Assembly: GCA_007134845.1 (NCBI GenBank)
Contig: SLKA01000085.1
Coordinates: 1-56,568, forward strand
Reading direction: 5' to 3'
From: Balneolales bacterium
GTDB taxonomy: Bacteria > Bacteroidota > Rhodothermia > Balneolales > Natronogracilivirgulaceae
DNA: 56,568 nucleotides
This document shows, piece after piece, positions 1-9,654 of this stretch. The translations under genes and the position numbers were made by a program. Below the pieces are notes generated by a model that saw only the letters and a list, made by a program, of their open reading frames with translations, was not told the DNA's origin and ran no database searches. The first letter of the stretch is position 1; each line of letters opens with the position of its first letter.

Positions 1-473
1 AACAGAGGTGCCAGCCAGGTTGCAATCGAATTCAGCGACTGAGTCAAATTCAATCGACCGGAGGCTGTTTCCGCGGGACCGAGCTCGGTCACATAGGGAT
101 TGGAAGCTGTCTGCAGCAATACTGTACCCAGCGACAGAATAAATATGGCCCCCAAAAAGAATATGTAGGACTCCAGGCCAATGGCCGGATAAAAAAGAAA
201 TCCGGCAACCGCATAGATCAGCAATCCTGTAACTATGGAGTTTTTGTACCCTATCCCTTTGACCACCCATCCGGCCGGTATCGAGAATAATGCATATGAT
301 ATGAAGAAGGCTGAATTTACCAGAAATGCTTCGGTATAACTCAGATCAAAAGCCTCCATGACCGGATCGCTCAACGTTATGATAAACGTCGTTACAAAAC
401 CGAAAATGAAGAAGACCATGGAAATGAAAACCATTCCCACCTTCATTGTTTTACTATCTAGATTGTTTGACAT
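1..473 (-). CDS. Sugar MFS transporter, FucP/GluP type (3' part cut off by the window edge)
   Basis: This is the N-terminal part (about 157 residues) of a major facilitator superfamily permease of the fucose/glucose-galactose symporter group, an inner-membrane protein importing a sugar with protons. The translation shows alternating hydrophobic segments, the family-like stretch 'SNPYVTELGPAETASGRLNL' at about residues 121-140, and 'NSIATWLAPL' before the edge. The ATG at 471-473 begins MSNNLDSKTMKVG, a short polar head followed by the first membrane helix. It lies 69 bases downstream of a ROK sugar kinase on the same strand, so import and phosphorylation are probably co-transcribed. The sugar cannot be named from sequence. 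No clear ribosome binding site precedes the start. Confidence 0.88.
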   Translation of the reverse strand, partial: MSNNLDSKTMKVGMVFISMVFFIFGFVTTFIITLSDPVMEAFDLSYTEAFLVNSAFFISYALFSIPAGWVVKGIGYKNSIVTGLLIYAVAGFLFYPAIGLESYIFFLGAIFILSLGTVLLQTASNPYVTELGPAETASGRLNLTQSLNSIATWLAPL

Positions 474-542
474 GGTTAGTGAATTTGTTAATAATTGAAT
501 TAGTTCATTTCAGTCACGATACATGGCAATTACTTGCTAAAG

Positions 543-1499
543 CTACACAATTTCCTTCCAAATAAGAGAGCTTGAACCCAGCACGGCAACATTTTTATCC
601 ATAATCTGGGAGAGTCTGACCTCCACCTTGTTTTTAAATGGTCCCATCACATACTCTTCCAAATATTTTTTTGTGGGTTTCAGAATGTAATCACCCGATT
701 TTGCCAGTCCGCCAAACAGGAATATGGCTTTCGGGCTGGTATGGGCTACAGTGTCGGCAAGCTTTCTTCCGAGTATTTTACCGGTAATGTCGAATGCTTT
801 GAGTGCGATGGGATCATCTTTTTTCGCTGCGTTATAGATCAATTCGGAGTCCATTTCGTCAAAAGAATAATTCACCAGGTCCGATCCCCTGCTGTCATGT
901 GCCAGTAGTTCGAACACAGTACGCTTGATTCCGGGTGCCGAAACATATGTTTCCAGACAGCCTTTGTTACCGCAGCCACACTGCCTGCCATTTTCAAGCA
1001 CATTGGTATGGCCAATTTCACCCGCAAAGCCATCGTGTCCGTACACCAGATCACCATTTACAATAATCCCACTTCCCAGCCCGGTTCCCAGTGTGATCAT
1101 GATGAAATCATTTATGTCCTGCCCTCCACCGTATACTTTTTCACCAAGTGCAGCCGCATTTGCATCGTTGGTCAACCGAACAGGGACATCAAAATATTTT
1201 TTCATCATCTCAGCAAACGGAATGATACCCCTCCACCTAAGATTGGGCGCGTCTTCAATTGTTCCGTTGTAAAAATTGCCATTAGGGGCTCCAATGCCAA
1301 CTCCGACAATCTTGTAATTCCCTTCAAGGCTCTTCTCGCCACCCTTTAGCTCCTTTACCAAGTTTTCCAGGTAATCCTCAACATTGTCAAAAATATTCGT
1401 TGGAGAAGAACCTTCACCAAAAATATTACCCTCACGGTCAACAAACCCGTATTTGGTGAATGTTCCACCAATATCAATACCGATCACATATTCACTCAT
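543..1499 (-). CDS. ROK family sugar kinase (glucokinase-like)
   Basis: This 318-residue cytoplasmic kinase is predicted to phosphorylate glucose or a related hexose with ATP. It has the N-terminal phosphate-binding motif 'GIDIGGTFTK' (residues 7-16), the catalytic Asp in 'LTNDANAAALG' (Asp112), a glycine-rich 'TLGTGLGSGI' loop, and the full ROK zinc site: His164 of 'EIGH' with Cys174, Cys176 and Cys181 in 'CGCGNKGC'. The ATG at 1497-1499 is preceded by AAAGGAGG about nine bases upstream, a strong Shine-Dalgarno site that fixes the start. The sugar permease follows on the same strand. Substrate specificity is inferred only from family and neighbour. Confidence 0.93.
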   Translation of the reverse strand: MSEYVIGIDIGGTFTKYGFVDREGNIFGEGSSPTNIFDNVEDYLENLVKELKGGEKSLEGNYKIVGVGIGAPNGNFYNGTIEDAPNLRWRGIIPFAEMMKKYFDVPVRLTNDANAAALGEKVYGGGQDINDFIMITLGTGLGSGIIVNGDLVYGHDGFAGEIGHTNVLENGRQCGCGNKGCLETYVSAPGIKRTVFELLAHDSRGSDLVNYSFDEMDSELIYNAAKKDDPIALKAFDITGKILGRKLADTVAHTSPKAIFLFGGLAKSGDYILKPTKKYLEEYVMGPFKNKVEVRLSQIMDKNVAVLGSSSLIWKEIV

Positions 1500-1550
1500 G
1501 ATATATAAATCCTCCTTTTATAATTACCGAAATTTTTATTCACAACCCTT

Positions 1551-1578
1551 ATCTGGCAGGCTTAATCTGGCAGGCTTA
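1551..1578. repeat. Two perfect tandem copies of a 14-base unit
   Basis: ATCTGGCAGGCTTA occurs twice back to back, 52 bases upstream of the ROK kinase start and so probably in its leader or promoter. Perfect identity suggests a recent duplication by slippage. Confidence 0.95.
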
Positions 1579-1778
1579 TAAGATTTGCAGTAAGATGTGG
1601 ATTTTAAAATAACAAATGCAACCGCTTTTTCATATTCCAGACAAGCATATCAGTGACTGTTCCAAATAGCAGCCTGTCTTGAGTCTTCGCCTTCTCTATT
1701 GAATTACTGCCTGAATTTGTATCTTCTTTTATTGCTTAAAAAAACTCACAGTAACCAAACTGCTACACTCCAATCATG

Positions 1779-1792
1779 GGATAATATTATCC
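1779..1792. promoter_or_regulatory. Perfect 14-base palindrome, candidate operator
   Basis: GGATAATATTATCC is a perfect self-complementary 14-mer 77 bases before the dehydrogenase start. Length, position and perfect symmetry fit a binding site for a dimeric regulator. No regulator gene is adjacent, so the binding protein is unknown. Confidence 0.4.
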
Positions 1793-1868
1793 AGTGACTT
1801 CATGTACGCAGTTCCAATCATAATGGTTTATTCTCTCCATATAGCTTGCCCGAAAGCCTTTGTTTTTT

Positions 1869-4800
1869 ATGTCTCCCATTTCTAGTCCGAACAACCCGTT
1901 GATACCAGAACTTACTTTTTCCACTGATACCCTCACCCGCCTACTCTATTCCAGTGATGCCTCGCTTTACCAGGAGCTCCCCGCCGCTGTCGCCTTTCCA
2001 AAAAATCAGGATGATTTCAATGAAATCATCAACCACGCCCGACAGAACAACCTGTCCATCACCATGCGCGCTGCGGGAACCAGTCTGGCCGGGCAGACCA
2101 CAGGGGACGGAATCATTGCCGATATATCACGCTTCATGCACCATATTATCGACATCGATCCGGCCAGCCGCACAGCGCGCGTGCAACCCGGAGTCATACG
2201 GGATCAGCTTAACCGTGCTGCCGGGAAGCACGGACTCCTTTTCGGTCCTGACACCTCCACCACCGATCGGTGCATGCTGGGTGGCATGATCGCCAACAAT
2301 TCCTGCGGCTCCTATTCCATAAAGTACGGAACCACTCGTGAGCATGTGAAGGAACTCGATGTAGTGCTGAGTGACGGTTCATCCGCTACATTCAAGTCGC
2401 TCTCAGAGTCGGAATTGAATGAAAAGATGAAGCTGGATTCACTTGAGGGACATATCTACCGTGAGATGTTCCGGCTGCTGAGCGAAAACCGGGATCTCAT
2501 ACTGGAGAACTTCCCGCATCCCGATGTCAAAAGACGCAACACCGGCTACGCCCTGGACAGAATGTGCGAGATGCACCCCATCACTCCCGGCGGACGCCCA
2601 TTCAACATGTGTGAACTGCTCAGCGGCAGCGAAGGCACTCTTGCAATAATCAACGAGGCTGTCGTCCGGCTTGAACCGGTGGAAAAGCACAAACTGCTGC
2701 TCATTCCGCAATTCGCAACCCTGCAGGAAGCCCTGCGAAGCACGGTTGATGCTGTTGCTTTCAATCCAGCCGCTGTCGAACTGGTCGACAACTTCATCCT
2801 GGACGCCACCAAAGGCAACCGCGAACACAATCGCAACCGCTTCTTTCTCGAGGGTGAACCCATGGCGCTGCTGATCATCGAATTTCAGGGGGACGACATC
2901 AACGAACTCCGCGATCGTGCCCGCCGGCTAAAGGAGAAGCTGATCACCGAAAAGAAAGGCTACGCCCACAGCCTGATGGAACAGCCGGAGGACATGGTAC
3001 GGGTCTGGAATCTGCGCAAGGCCGGTCTGGGCCTGCTCATGGGCCACCTGGCTGACTCCAACTCCCCCGAGTTTGTGGATGATACAGCCGTCCGCGTGGA
3101 AGACCTGCCTGACTATATCGCCGAATTCCAGCAGATCCTTGAGAAACACAAAACCCGCAGCGTCTACTATGCCCATGCCTCGGTGGGCGAACTCCACCTG
3201 CGTCCCATACTCGATATCAAGACCAGAAAGGGACTCATCAAGATGAAGTCCATCGCCGTAGAGGTAGCCGATCTGGTAAAAAAATACCGGGGTTCACTCT
3301 CAGGCGAGCACGGTGACGGACGTCTGCGGTCACATCTGATTGAGAGGATGGTGGGACCGGAAGTCATGGTGCTGCTGAAGAGGGTCAAGCAAATCTGGGA
3401 CCCGGATAACATCCTGAACCGCGGCAAGATCATCGATCCCGAGCCGATGGATGCCGACCTGCGCTATTCACCCGACTATCGGGAAATCGAAGTCGACACT
3501 GTCTTTAAATGGAGGGCGGAAAAGGGATTCGGTCCGGCTGTCGAGCTCTGCAACGGAGCCGGCGTATGCCGGAAAAAAGCAGAGAGCGGCGGCACCATGT
3601 GCCCCTCCTACATGGCTACGCTAGATGAAAAGGACAGCACCCGGGGCCGCGCCAATATCTTCAGGCAGGTATTTTCCAGTCAACAGCAGGATGGTTTTAC
3701 TTCTGATGAAATCAAGGAGGCGCTGAGCCTGTGTCTGAGCTGCAAGGCATGCAAGACCGAATGCCCCGCCAATGTCGACATGGCCAAGCTGAAGGCGGAA
3801 TTCACACACGGATGGCACAAAAAGAACGGCATCGGCCTGGCCTCCCGCTTCTTTGGAAATGCCGCAACAGTCTATCCGCTTGCCGGTGCATTTGCCCCCG
3901 TTGTGAACTTCATCAACAGTCTGCCACCGGTAAAAGGGATCTACCAGCAGCTTTTCAACATCCACCCGGAACGCAAGCTGCCTGATTTTGCCCATCAGAC
4001 CTTCATGCGCTGGTACCGGAAAAACGGAGCCTCACAAAACGGTGCCTCGCAAAGCGGTGCTTCATCAACAAAACCCGGAAAGAGTCACGGAACAAGTTCC
4101 GCAGCAACTGCGGCTCAAACCGGCGTATCGGCTGCCCCGTCTCCTCCCGCAACCAAAGTGGCACTGATCGTCGACTGGTTCACTGACTATCACGAACCCT
4201 CTGTCGCCCGGGCGGCCATTGGCGTACTTCAAGCCCTCAATTGCGAAGTAACGGTCGTGGGTCCGCTGGAAAGCGGCCGCACCCAATTATCACGGGGAAT
4301 TCTGGACAAAGCCAGACACATAGCCGAACGGAACATCCGGAAAATGAAGGCCTATGTGCATGCCGGCTACCGGCTGGTGGGCCTGGAGCCCAGCGAAATT
4401 CTGACCTTCCGGGATGAGTACCTCGACCTCTGCGAGGATGACCTGCTTGAAGACGCCCGCTCCATTGCAGAAGCCTCTTTCTTATTCGAGGAGTTCCTTG
4501 CTGATGACATCGATCCTGCTTTGTTTGCTCGTCAGTTCAGCGGCAGAGAGCAAAAAGTGTATGTGCATGGACACTGCTATACCAAGGCCCTTGTCGGAAT
4601 CACACCGGTACTGGAATCGCTGCGCCGCGCAAATTATGATCCTGTAGAACTCAAGACGGGCTGCTGCGGCATGGCGGGCAGCTTCGGCTATGAGGAGAAG
4701 AACTACGATGTATCCATGAAAATTGGTGAGCTGGCGCTCTTCCCGCAGATCAGACAACTTAAAGAGGACGATGTCATCTGCTCGCACGGCTTCTCCTGCC

Positions 4801-4877
4801 GGCATCAGATATCAGACGGTACACAAAGAACCGGCCGCCATACGGCAGAAATTATATGGGATAGCAGAAAACAGTAA
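1869..4877 (+). CDS. FAD-linked oxidase fused to Fe-S/CCG domain, YdiJ-like (D-2-hydroxyacid dehydrogenase type)
   Basis: This 1002-residue single-chain GlcD-GlcF type enzyme is predicted to oxidise a D-2-hydroxyacid (YdiJ relatives act on D-2-hydroxyglutarate) and pass electrons to the respiratory chain. An FAD-binding-4 domain comes first ('AAGTSLAGQTTGDG', then 'MLGGMIANNSCG'), followed by the FAD-oxidase C-terminal domain ending 'GEHGDGRLRSH' near residue 479. Next are two 4Fe-4S motifs (about 561-580 and 'CLSCKACKTECP' near 621) and a CCG domain with 'TGCCGMAGSFG' near 930. The first CCG repeat reads 'LESGR' where the family often has LCCGR. A Ser/Ala/Gly-rich linker at about 718-763 separates the halves. 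ATG at 1869 is preferred to the in-frame TTG at 1860. Its substrate is inferred from family. Confidence 0.9.
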   Translation: MSPISSPNNPLIPELTFSTDTLTRLLYSSDASLYQELPAAVAFPKNQDDFNEIINHARQNNLSITMRAAGTSLAGQTTGDGIIADISRFMHHIIDIDPASRTARVQPGVIRDQLNRAAGKHGLLFGPDTSTTDRCMLGGMIANNSCGSYSIKYGTTREHVKELDVVLSDGSSATFKSLSESELNEKMKLDSLEGHIYREMFRLLSENRDLILENFPHPDVKRRNTGYALDRMCEMHPITPGGRPFNMCELLSGSEGTLAIINEAVVRLEPVEKHKLLLIPQFATLQEALRSTVDAVAFNPAAVELVDNFILDATKGNREHNRNRFFLEGEPMALLIIEFQGDDINELRDRARRLKEKLITEKKGYAHSLMEQPEDMVRVWNLRKAGLGLLMGHLADSNSPEFVDDTAVRVEDLPDYIAEFQQILEKHKTRSVYYAHASVGELHLRPILDIKTRKGLIKMKSIAVEVADLVKKYRGSLSGEHGDGRLRSHLIERMVGPEVMVLLKRVKQIWDPDNILNRGKIIDPEPMDADLRYSPDYREIEVDTVFKWRAEKGFGPAVELCNGAGVCRKKAESGGTMCPSYMATLDEKDSTRGRANIFRQVFSSQQQDGFTSDEIKEALSLCLSCKACKTECPANVDMAKLKAEFTHGWHKKNGIGLASRFFGNAATVYPLAGAFAPVVNFINSLPPVKGIYQQLFNIHPERKLPDFAHQTFMRWYRKNGASQNGASQSGASSTKPGKSHGTSSAATAAQTGVSAAPSPPATKVALIVDWFTDYHEPSVARAAIGVLQALNCEVTVVGPLESGRTQLSRGILDKARHIAERNIRKMKAYVHAGYRLVGLEPSEILTFRDEYLDLCEDDLLEDARSIAEASFLFEEFLADDIDPALFARQFSGREQKVYVHGHCYTKALVGITPVLESLRRANYDPVELKTGCCGMAGSFGYEEKNYDVSMKIGELALFPQIRQLKEDDVICSHGFSCRHQISDGTQRTGRHTAEIIWDSRKQ

Positions 4878-4919
4878 CCAATGAGCAACCGGATGAGAAT
4901 TCCGGGACCGGAAACGCTT

Positions 4920-6176
4920 TTATGCCTTTTCCACAGTCTGCTTGACCAGCGCCACCGCGCCTTTGATGTCGAAAGTCTGCACATCTACCGTCTTTGCGTA
5001 ATCCATTACCGGAATCACGTTGCCGCTCTTGTCAACAATCCGATATTCGATGCACATGGAACGGCCTTCCGAAACTTTATGGAGGTGCGAAATGGCCTTT
5101 TCCCGATCATCAGGGTGAACCAGCTTTTTCCAGCCTTCATGACCCTCGCATTCCTGCACCGAATATCCGGTGATGTTGGTGACATCGTCGGAAAGCCATC
5201 GGAATTCAGGCTCTCCACCATCGTTGAAGCTTAAACCGTACTTGAAGTCGCTCTTGGTGTTGAAAATCCGGTTAAAATCCTGATTCCGCTGGTAGAGTGT
5301 TTTGAGCACTTTCTTACGCAGCGATACATTGCTAACCTCGGTACGCATCACTTTTTCCGTCTTCAGCTCAAGCGGCTGTATGTTTGCCTCTACCTGTATC
5401 GGCAGACCACCCTTGTGCTGCAGAATGAACCTGTAATCGGACTGGGTTTTGAAATTAGCTTTCCAAAGTTCCTCGAAACGGTCTTTCACAATCTGGCCAT
5501 GCTTATCCGGCATGATATCCCAGAATTTCATTTTCTTCAGCTCCTCTTTTTCGTATCCGACCAGCTCAAGTAATGATTTGTTTGCGAAACGAATCGAGCC
5601 GTCTTCAGCAAGATCAAGAATCGTTCTCTTGGATGTCTCATAGAAGTCATCCATTTCGACCTTGCTGTCAACCAGCGACTGCTCCAATCGCTTGCGCTCG
5701 GTTATGTCATGCTGATAGGAAACCCAATGTGTGATTTTACCGTCTTCATCCACCAGAGGATGGATATCCCACTGGTTGATAAACTCGGATCCATCTTTGC
5801 GGTAATTCACCGTCTGGCCAAAAAACGCTTTGCCTTCAATGAGGGAATCCTTAAGCCTGTCCAGTGTTTCCCGGTCGGTCTTGGGTCCCTGAAGAATCCG
5901 GGGCGTCTTGCCGATGACCTCTTCCTTTTTGTACCCGGTCATCCTCTCAAACCCATCATTCACATAAACAATTTTGGGGCCGGGTTTATCGAGGTCCAGT
6001 TCGGTTATCAGTATGGAGTCGTAATCGTTGCGAATAGCCGCCTCAAGTAGCTTGAGTTCCTTTCTTGCGGTGTCCCTTTCTTCAATAATTTCTTCAAAAA
6101 GATCTTTGAGGGCTTCCACAGATGACTGATCTCTGGCGTGTGCACGAATTACACGCATTACTTCCAAAATATCCAT
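4920..6176 (-). CDS. Multi-PAS sensor protein without an output domain
   Basis: This 418-residue soluble protein has a short N-terminal helical region (1-45) and three PAS/PAC units at roughly 47-160, 170-285 and 300-415. The first PAS resembles LOV domains ('PRILQGPKTDRETLDRLKDS', then 'DITERKRLEQSL'), but the LOV flavin-adduct Cys position is Pro92 (TPR in place of NCR), so a LOV photocycle is not expected. No histidine kinase, GGDEF, EAL or DNA-binding domain follows. It presumably acts by protein-protein contact or is a stand-alone sensor; the signal and partner are unknown. It converges on the YdiJ-like gene with a 42-base gap. Confidence 0.88.
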   Translation of the reverse strand: MDILEVMRVIRAHARDQSSVEALKDLFEEIIEERDTARKELKLLEAAIRNDYDSILITELDLDKPGPKIVYVNDGFERMTGYKKEEVIGKTPRILQGPKTDRETLDRLKDSLIEGKAFFGQTVNYRKDGSEFINQWDIHPLVDEDGKITHWVSYQHDITERKRLEQSLVDSKVEMDDFYETSKRTILDLAEDGSIRFANKSLLELVGYEKEELKKMKFWDIMPDKHGQIVKDRFEELWKANFKTQSDYRFILQHKGGLPIQVEANIQPLELKTEKVMRTEVSNVSLRKKVLKTLYQRNQDFNRIFNTKSDFKYGLSFNDGGEPEFRWLSDDVTNITGYSVQECEGHEGWKKLVHPDDREKAISHLHKVSEGRSMCIEYRIVDKSGNVIPVMDYAKTVDVQTFDIKGAVALVKQTVEKA

Positions 6177-6271
6177 AACTAAAGTATCTGTTTGTTTAAA
6201 TAATATGTATTACAACTATTTGCGTTCCAGTTTGTGTAACCGTTTGTTGCATTTTAATCCGCCTTTACCTT

Positions 6272-6299
6272 AGCCTTTTCTTTATGCTGATAAAAGGCT
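6272..6299. repeat. Perfect 8-bp inverted repeat, possible weak terminator
   Basis: AGCCTTTT and AAAAGGCT flank a 12-base loop in the 213-base gap after meaB. There is no T-tract on the meaB strand, so an intrinsic terminator is only a guess. Nothing else is recognisable in 6177-6389. Confidence 0.4.
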
Positions 6300-6389
6300 G
6301 GAATGAATGGGATAGACCTGCTCTATCAATACAAGAATTACATTCGCGGTGCAAATCGTTCCCGGTTAACCAACTTTTTTCAAAATAAG

Positions 6390-7457
6390 TCAGATCGGCA
6401 TCCGATTTCGCTCATCTTGATCCACCAGTCCCGATACCACTTTCTTCCGGAATGCGAGCCCGGCGCGAAGCGGTGTGGTGTTTCCGCTGTCAACTTCGGC
6501 AGCCAGCTCCTCCAGAAACTTCTGAGAGTTGCGATCATCCTGCAAGATCTGCATCAGGGAATCTTCGGCCAGCGAACGTATCCAGTGACGAAGCTGATCG
6601 CGGCGTCTGTTGTCAAAGCGGTTGTCTTTTTTCCTGTCTGCAAGTGCCGCAGCAAGCTCCTGCCAACAGGAACGCACCGTTATGCAATCCAGCGCACTGC
6701 AGGATCGAATGATAATGCCGGACTCCCTGCTCTCTGACAGCTCCATGGCGCTTTGATATTCATTTACTGCATGTAACGCTGCCTCCCGCATTCCGCCATC
6801 AGCTTTGTTCACCAGAATCGCATCAGCCATCTCCAGAATACCGCGTTTAATTCCCTGCAGCGAATCACCTGCATTGGGAAGCATCAAAACAGCAAAAAAA
6901 TCAACCATCCTGCTGACCTGCCACTCCGCCTGGCCAACCCCAACCGTCTCCACAAGCACTATATCGTATCCGGCCGACTCACAAATCAGAATTGCCTCAC
7001 GCGTCTTGCGCGCAACTCCGCCTGGTGTCTTTCCGGCAGGAGAAGGACGGATAAATGCAGCATCCGACCTGGCAAAATCCACCATTCTGGTTTTGTCACC
7101 AAGTATGCTGCCACCGGACAGCGGGCTGCTCGGATCAACAGCCAACACTGCCACCTTGCGACCATCTGCAATCAGCTCCTTTCCAAGCGTCTCAATAAAT
7201 GTGCTTTTACCGACGCCCGGCACACCGCTTATTCCGATCCTTTGGGCTCCCCCGGTGTAGGGCAAAAGCAGTTCAAGCAGCTGTTGCGCCGGCTCCACAT
7301 CCTCCGGCCGGGCGCTTTCAACAAGAGTTATCGCTCTGGCCAATTCACGCCGGCTGCCGGAACGGATGGCGTCCGCCCAGGCCCGGAACATCCCGGCAGA
7401 TTGAAATTCTTCCCTGCCCATATCGGAGCGAATGTGTTGCTTTCGTTCTTTGGCCAT
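6390..7457 (-). CDS. meaB: Methylmalonyl-CoA mutase-associated GTPase MeaB
   Basis: This G3E-family GTPase chaperones methylmalonyl-CoA mutase, gating delivery of adenosylcobalamin and protecting the enzyme from inactivation. In the 355-residue product the P-loop 'GVPGVGKST' lies at 78-86, followed by 'AVDPSSPLSGGSILGDKTRM' (switch region), 'VETVGVGQAE' and the guanine-specificity motif 'NKADGG'. The gene lies 68 bases downstream of the mutase on the same strand, as usual for this pair. Longer in-frame starts exist, reaching into the mutase gene, but the family begins near 'AWADAIRSGSRRELARAIT', so ATG at 7455-7457 was chosen; ATG at 7421 is also possible. Neither has a clear ribosome binding site. 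Confidence 0.95.
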   Translation of the reverse strand: MAKERKQHIRSDMGREEFQSAGMFRAWADAIRSGSRRELARAITLVESARPEDVEPAQQLLELLLPYTGGAQRIGISGVPGVGKSTFIETLGKELIADGRKVAVLAVDPSSPLSGGSILGDKTRMVDFARSDAAFIRPSPAGKTPGGVARKTREAILICESAGYDIVLVETVGVGQAEWQVSRMVDFFAVLMLPNAGDSLQGIKRGILEMADAILVNKADGGMREAALHAVNEYQSAMELSESRESGIIIRSCSALDCITVRSCWQELAAALADRKKDNRFDNRRRDQLRHWIRSLAEDSLMQILQDDRNSQKFLEELAAEVDSGNTTPLRAGLAFRKKVVSGLVDQDERNRMPI

Positions 7458-7525
7458 GCACTTACATGTTCGGTTTGATCTTTCTGGTTTAAAATGGCTG
7501 AACATTAAACAGGCGAGTTGCAGGC

Positions 7526-9595
7526 TCACCGGCTCCCCTTTCCCGCACCGCGTGCTGCAATGCAGCCAAGAACTCTGCGGGCCGCTTCCGGAATTCTTGT
7601 TCCCGGACCAAATATTTCCAGAACACCCTTTTTTCTCAGCCATTCTGCATCTTTATCAGGTATCACGCCACCGGCAACGACTGCAATGTTATCGGCGCCC
7701 TCCCGCTTCAACTCATCTATCAGGCTGGGAATAAGTGTTTTATGGGCGCCGGCAAGTGTTGATACACCCACCACATGCACATCATTCTCAATGGCCTGGC
7801 GGGCTGCTTCCGCAGGGGTGAGAAAAAGCGGACCCAGGTCCACATCAAATCCAATATCGGCAAATGCCGTAGCCACAATACGCGCACCACGGTCATGTCC
7901 GTCCTGCCCCAGCTTGACGACCAGCATTCGCGGTCGACGCCCCTCCCTGCGGGCGAAGGCTTCCACTTCCTGCACTATCTCCATAAAAAGTGTTTTGTTT
8001 TGAAACGATTTACGATATGCCCCGCTGATAGCCGTTTGGGCTGCCCGGTGACGGCCCCAAACATGCTCAAGCGCTGATGACATCTCGCCGACTGTGGCCC
8101 TTGCCCGGGCGGCGTCAACCATGGCCTCCAGCAGTCTGCCGGCTTGCTGATCGGCCAGCGCCTCTTTCGTCACCCGCTCTAAAGCTTGTGCAACGGTGCC
8201 CGGATCGCGTTCCGACCGAATGTGATCCAGTTTCTTTTTCTGCTGATTGAGCACTTTTTTGTTGTCCACATCAAATACATCCACCTCTTGCGCTTCTTCC
8301 GACCGGTACGCGTTCACCCCCACGATGACCTCATCACCGCTGTCTATAGCGGCCTGCCGTGACGCAGCCGACTCCTGGATTCTGCGCTGAGGCATACCCT
8401 GCTCTATGGCTCGGATCATCCCCCCCAGCGCGTCTACCTCACGGATTATCTCCATCGCTCCGGAAGCAATATCTGATGTAAGCGATTCAATGGCATATGA
8501 CCCGGCCAGGGGATCAATGGTCTGGCACAGACCGGCCTCCTCCTGCAATATGAGCTGTGTATTCCTTGCAATGCGTGCGGCCCTGTCTGTCGGCAGGGAC
8601 AGTGCCTCGTCATAAGAATTGGTATGGAGTGACTGTGTCCCTCCCAGTACACCGGCCAGCGCTTCAATGGTCGTCCGAATCACATTATTCAACGGATCCT
8701 GAGCTGTCAGGCTCCAACCTGATGTCTGGCAATGCATTCGTAATACCAACGATTTTTCGTTTTCCGGTTGAAACCGCTCCCTGACCAGTCTTGCCCACAA
8801 TTCCCTCGCAGCACGAAGCTTGGCTGTTTCCGTCAGGAAATCCATGCCCAACGCAAAAAAGAATGAAACTCTTGGGGCCGCGTCATCGACCCGCAGTCCC
8901 GCCGACCTGGCCGCCTCAAGATAGGCGAGTCCGTCCGCAATGGTAAATGCAAGTTCCTGCAACGGTGTGGCGCCCGCTTCCTGCATATGGTAACCTGACA
9001 CCGAAATAGAGTTGAAGCGCGGCATCTTACGGTGCGTATAAGCCATGATATCTGATACAATCGTCATGGAGGGTGCCGGCGGATAGATATAGGTGTTCCG
9101 AACCATGAATTCTTTCAGTATATCATTCTGAATGGTGCCGGCAAGCTTTTCCTGACTCACGCCCTGCTCTTCGGCAGCCACAATAAAGCAGGCCATGACC
9201 GGCAAAACTGCTCCGTTCATGGTCATGGAGACCGACACCTCATCCAGTGGAATCCCGTCAAATAGCTGAATCATATCCTCTGCGGTGTCAATCGCCACAC
9301 CGGCCTTGCCTACATCCCCCTCCACCCCCGGATGATCGGAATCGTACCCGCGATGTGTCGCCAGATCAAAAGCCACGCTCAATCCCTTCTGACCAGCTTT
9401 CAAAGCTTTGCGGTAAAACGCATTGGACTCTTGTGCTGTTGAGAAACCCGCGTACTGGCGAATGGTCCACGGCCGGCGGGTATACATCGTTTCATAGGGA
9501 CCGCGACTGTAGGGATATCGCCCCGGGCCGGACTCTTCATATCCGCGAGCGGCCAGATCTTTTGATGTGTATAACGGCTGCTTTTTAATATTCAT
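7526..9595 (-). CDS. mutB: Methylmalonyl-CoA mutase, large (catalytic) subunit with B12 domain
   Basis: This 689-residue adenosylcobalamin enzyme interconverts (R)-methylmalonyl-CoA and succinyl-CoA, linking propionate or branched-chain/odd-chain breakdown with the TCA cycle. The N-terminal TIM-barrel region carries '[20 protein letters not shown]' and '[20 protein letters not shown]'. The C-terminal cobalamin domain has the base-off ligand motif 'DGHDRG' at 565-570 (His567) and the 'GGVIPDKD' region. It is followed by meaB. No small subunit (mutA) is adjacent: the gene upstream is cdaA, 59 bases away. The enzyme may be homodimeric, or mutA may lie elsewhere. No cobalamin riboswitch is visible in the short upstream gap. 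Confidence 0.97.
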   Translation of the reverse strand: MNIKKQPLYTSKDLAARGYEESGPGRYPYSRGPYETMYTRRPWTIRQYAGFSTAQESNAFYRKALKAGQKGLSVAFDLATHRGYDSDHPGVEGDVGKAGVAIDTAEDMIQLFDGIPLDEVSVSMTMNGAVLPVMACFIVAAEEQGVSQEKLAGTIQNDILKEFMVRNTYIYPPAPSMTIVSDIMAYTHRKMPRFNSISVSGYHMQEAGATPLQELAFTIADGLAYLEAARSAGLRVDDAAPRVSFFFALGMDFLTETAKLRAARELWARLVRERFQPENEKSLVLRMHCQTSGWSLTAQDPLNNVIRTTIEALAGVLGGTQSLHTNSYDEALSLPTDRAARIARNTQLILQEEAGLCQTIDPLAGSYAIESLTSDIASGAMEIIREVDALGGMIRAIEQGMPQRRIQESAASRQAAIDSGDEVIVGVNAYRSEEAQEVDVFDVDNKKVLNQQKKKLDHIRSERDPGTVAQALERVTKEALADQQAGRLLEAMVDAARARATVGEMSSALEHVWGRHRAAQTAISGAYRKSFQNKTLFMEIVQEVEAFARREGRRPRMLVVKLGQDGHDRGARIVATAFADIGFDVDLGPLFLTPAEAARQAIENDVHVVGVSTLAGAHKTLIPSLIDELKREGADNIAVVAGGVIPDKDAEWLRKKGVLEIFGPGTRIPEAARRVLGCIAARGAGKGSR

Positions 9596-9654
9596 AAAGA
9601 GAGCCCTGCCTTTGGATTGCGAGCTGCCGGATTGCTGTAAGACTTGTCTGTAAT

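Larger units (their letters stand above)
1500..1868. other. Divergent intergenic region of about 370 bases
   Basis: This region separates the ROK kinase (minus) from the YdiJ-like dehydrogenase (plus) and must hold both promoters. It contains the ROK ribosome binding site, a 14-base tandem duplication (1551-1578), a perfect 14-base palindrome (1779-1792) and two copies of CCAATCAT (1770-1777, 1814-1821). I see no small gene in it and no promoter I would name with confidence. Confidence 0.6.

Noticed and set aside
4881-5234. Plus-strand frame of 117 codons after the dehydrogenase
   Set aside because: It is antisense to the PAS gene, whose minus-strand frame has clear domain motifs.
4920-6176. 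LOV-type blue-light photoreceptor
   Set aside because: The required Cys in the NCRFLQ-type motif is Pro92, so adduct formation is not possible.
9596-9654. Cobalamin riboswitch before the B12-dependent mutase
   Set aside because: The gap is only 59 bases, far too short for the element, and the gene is probably downstream in an operon.
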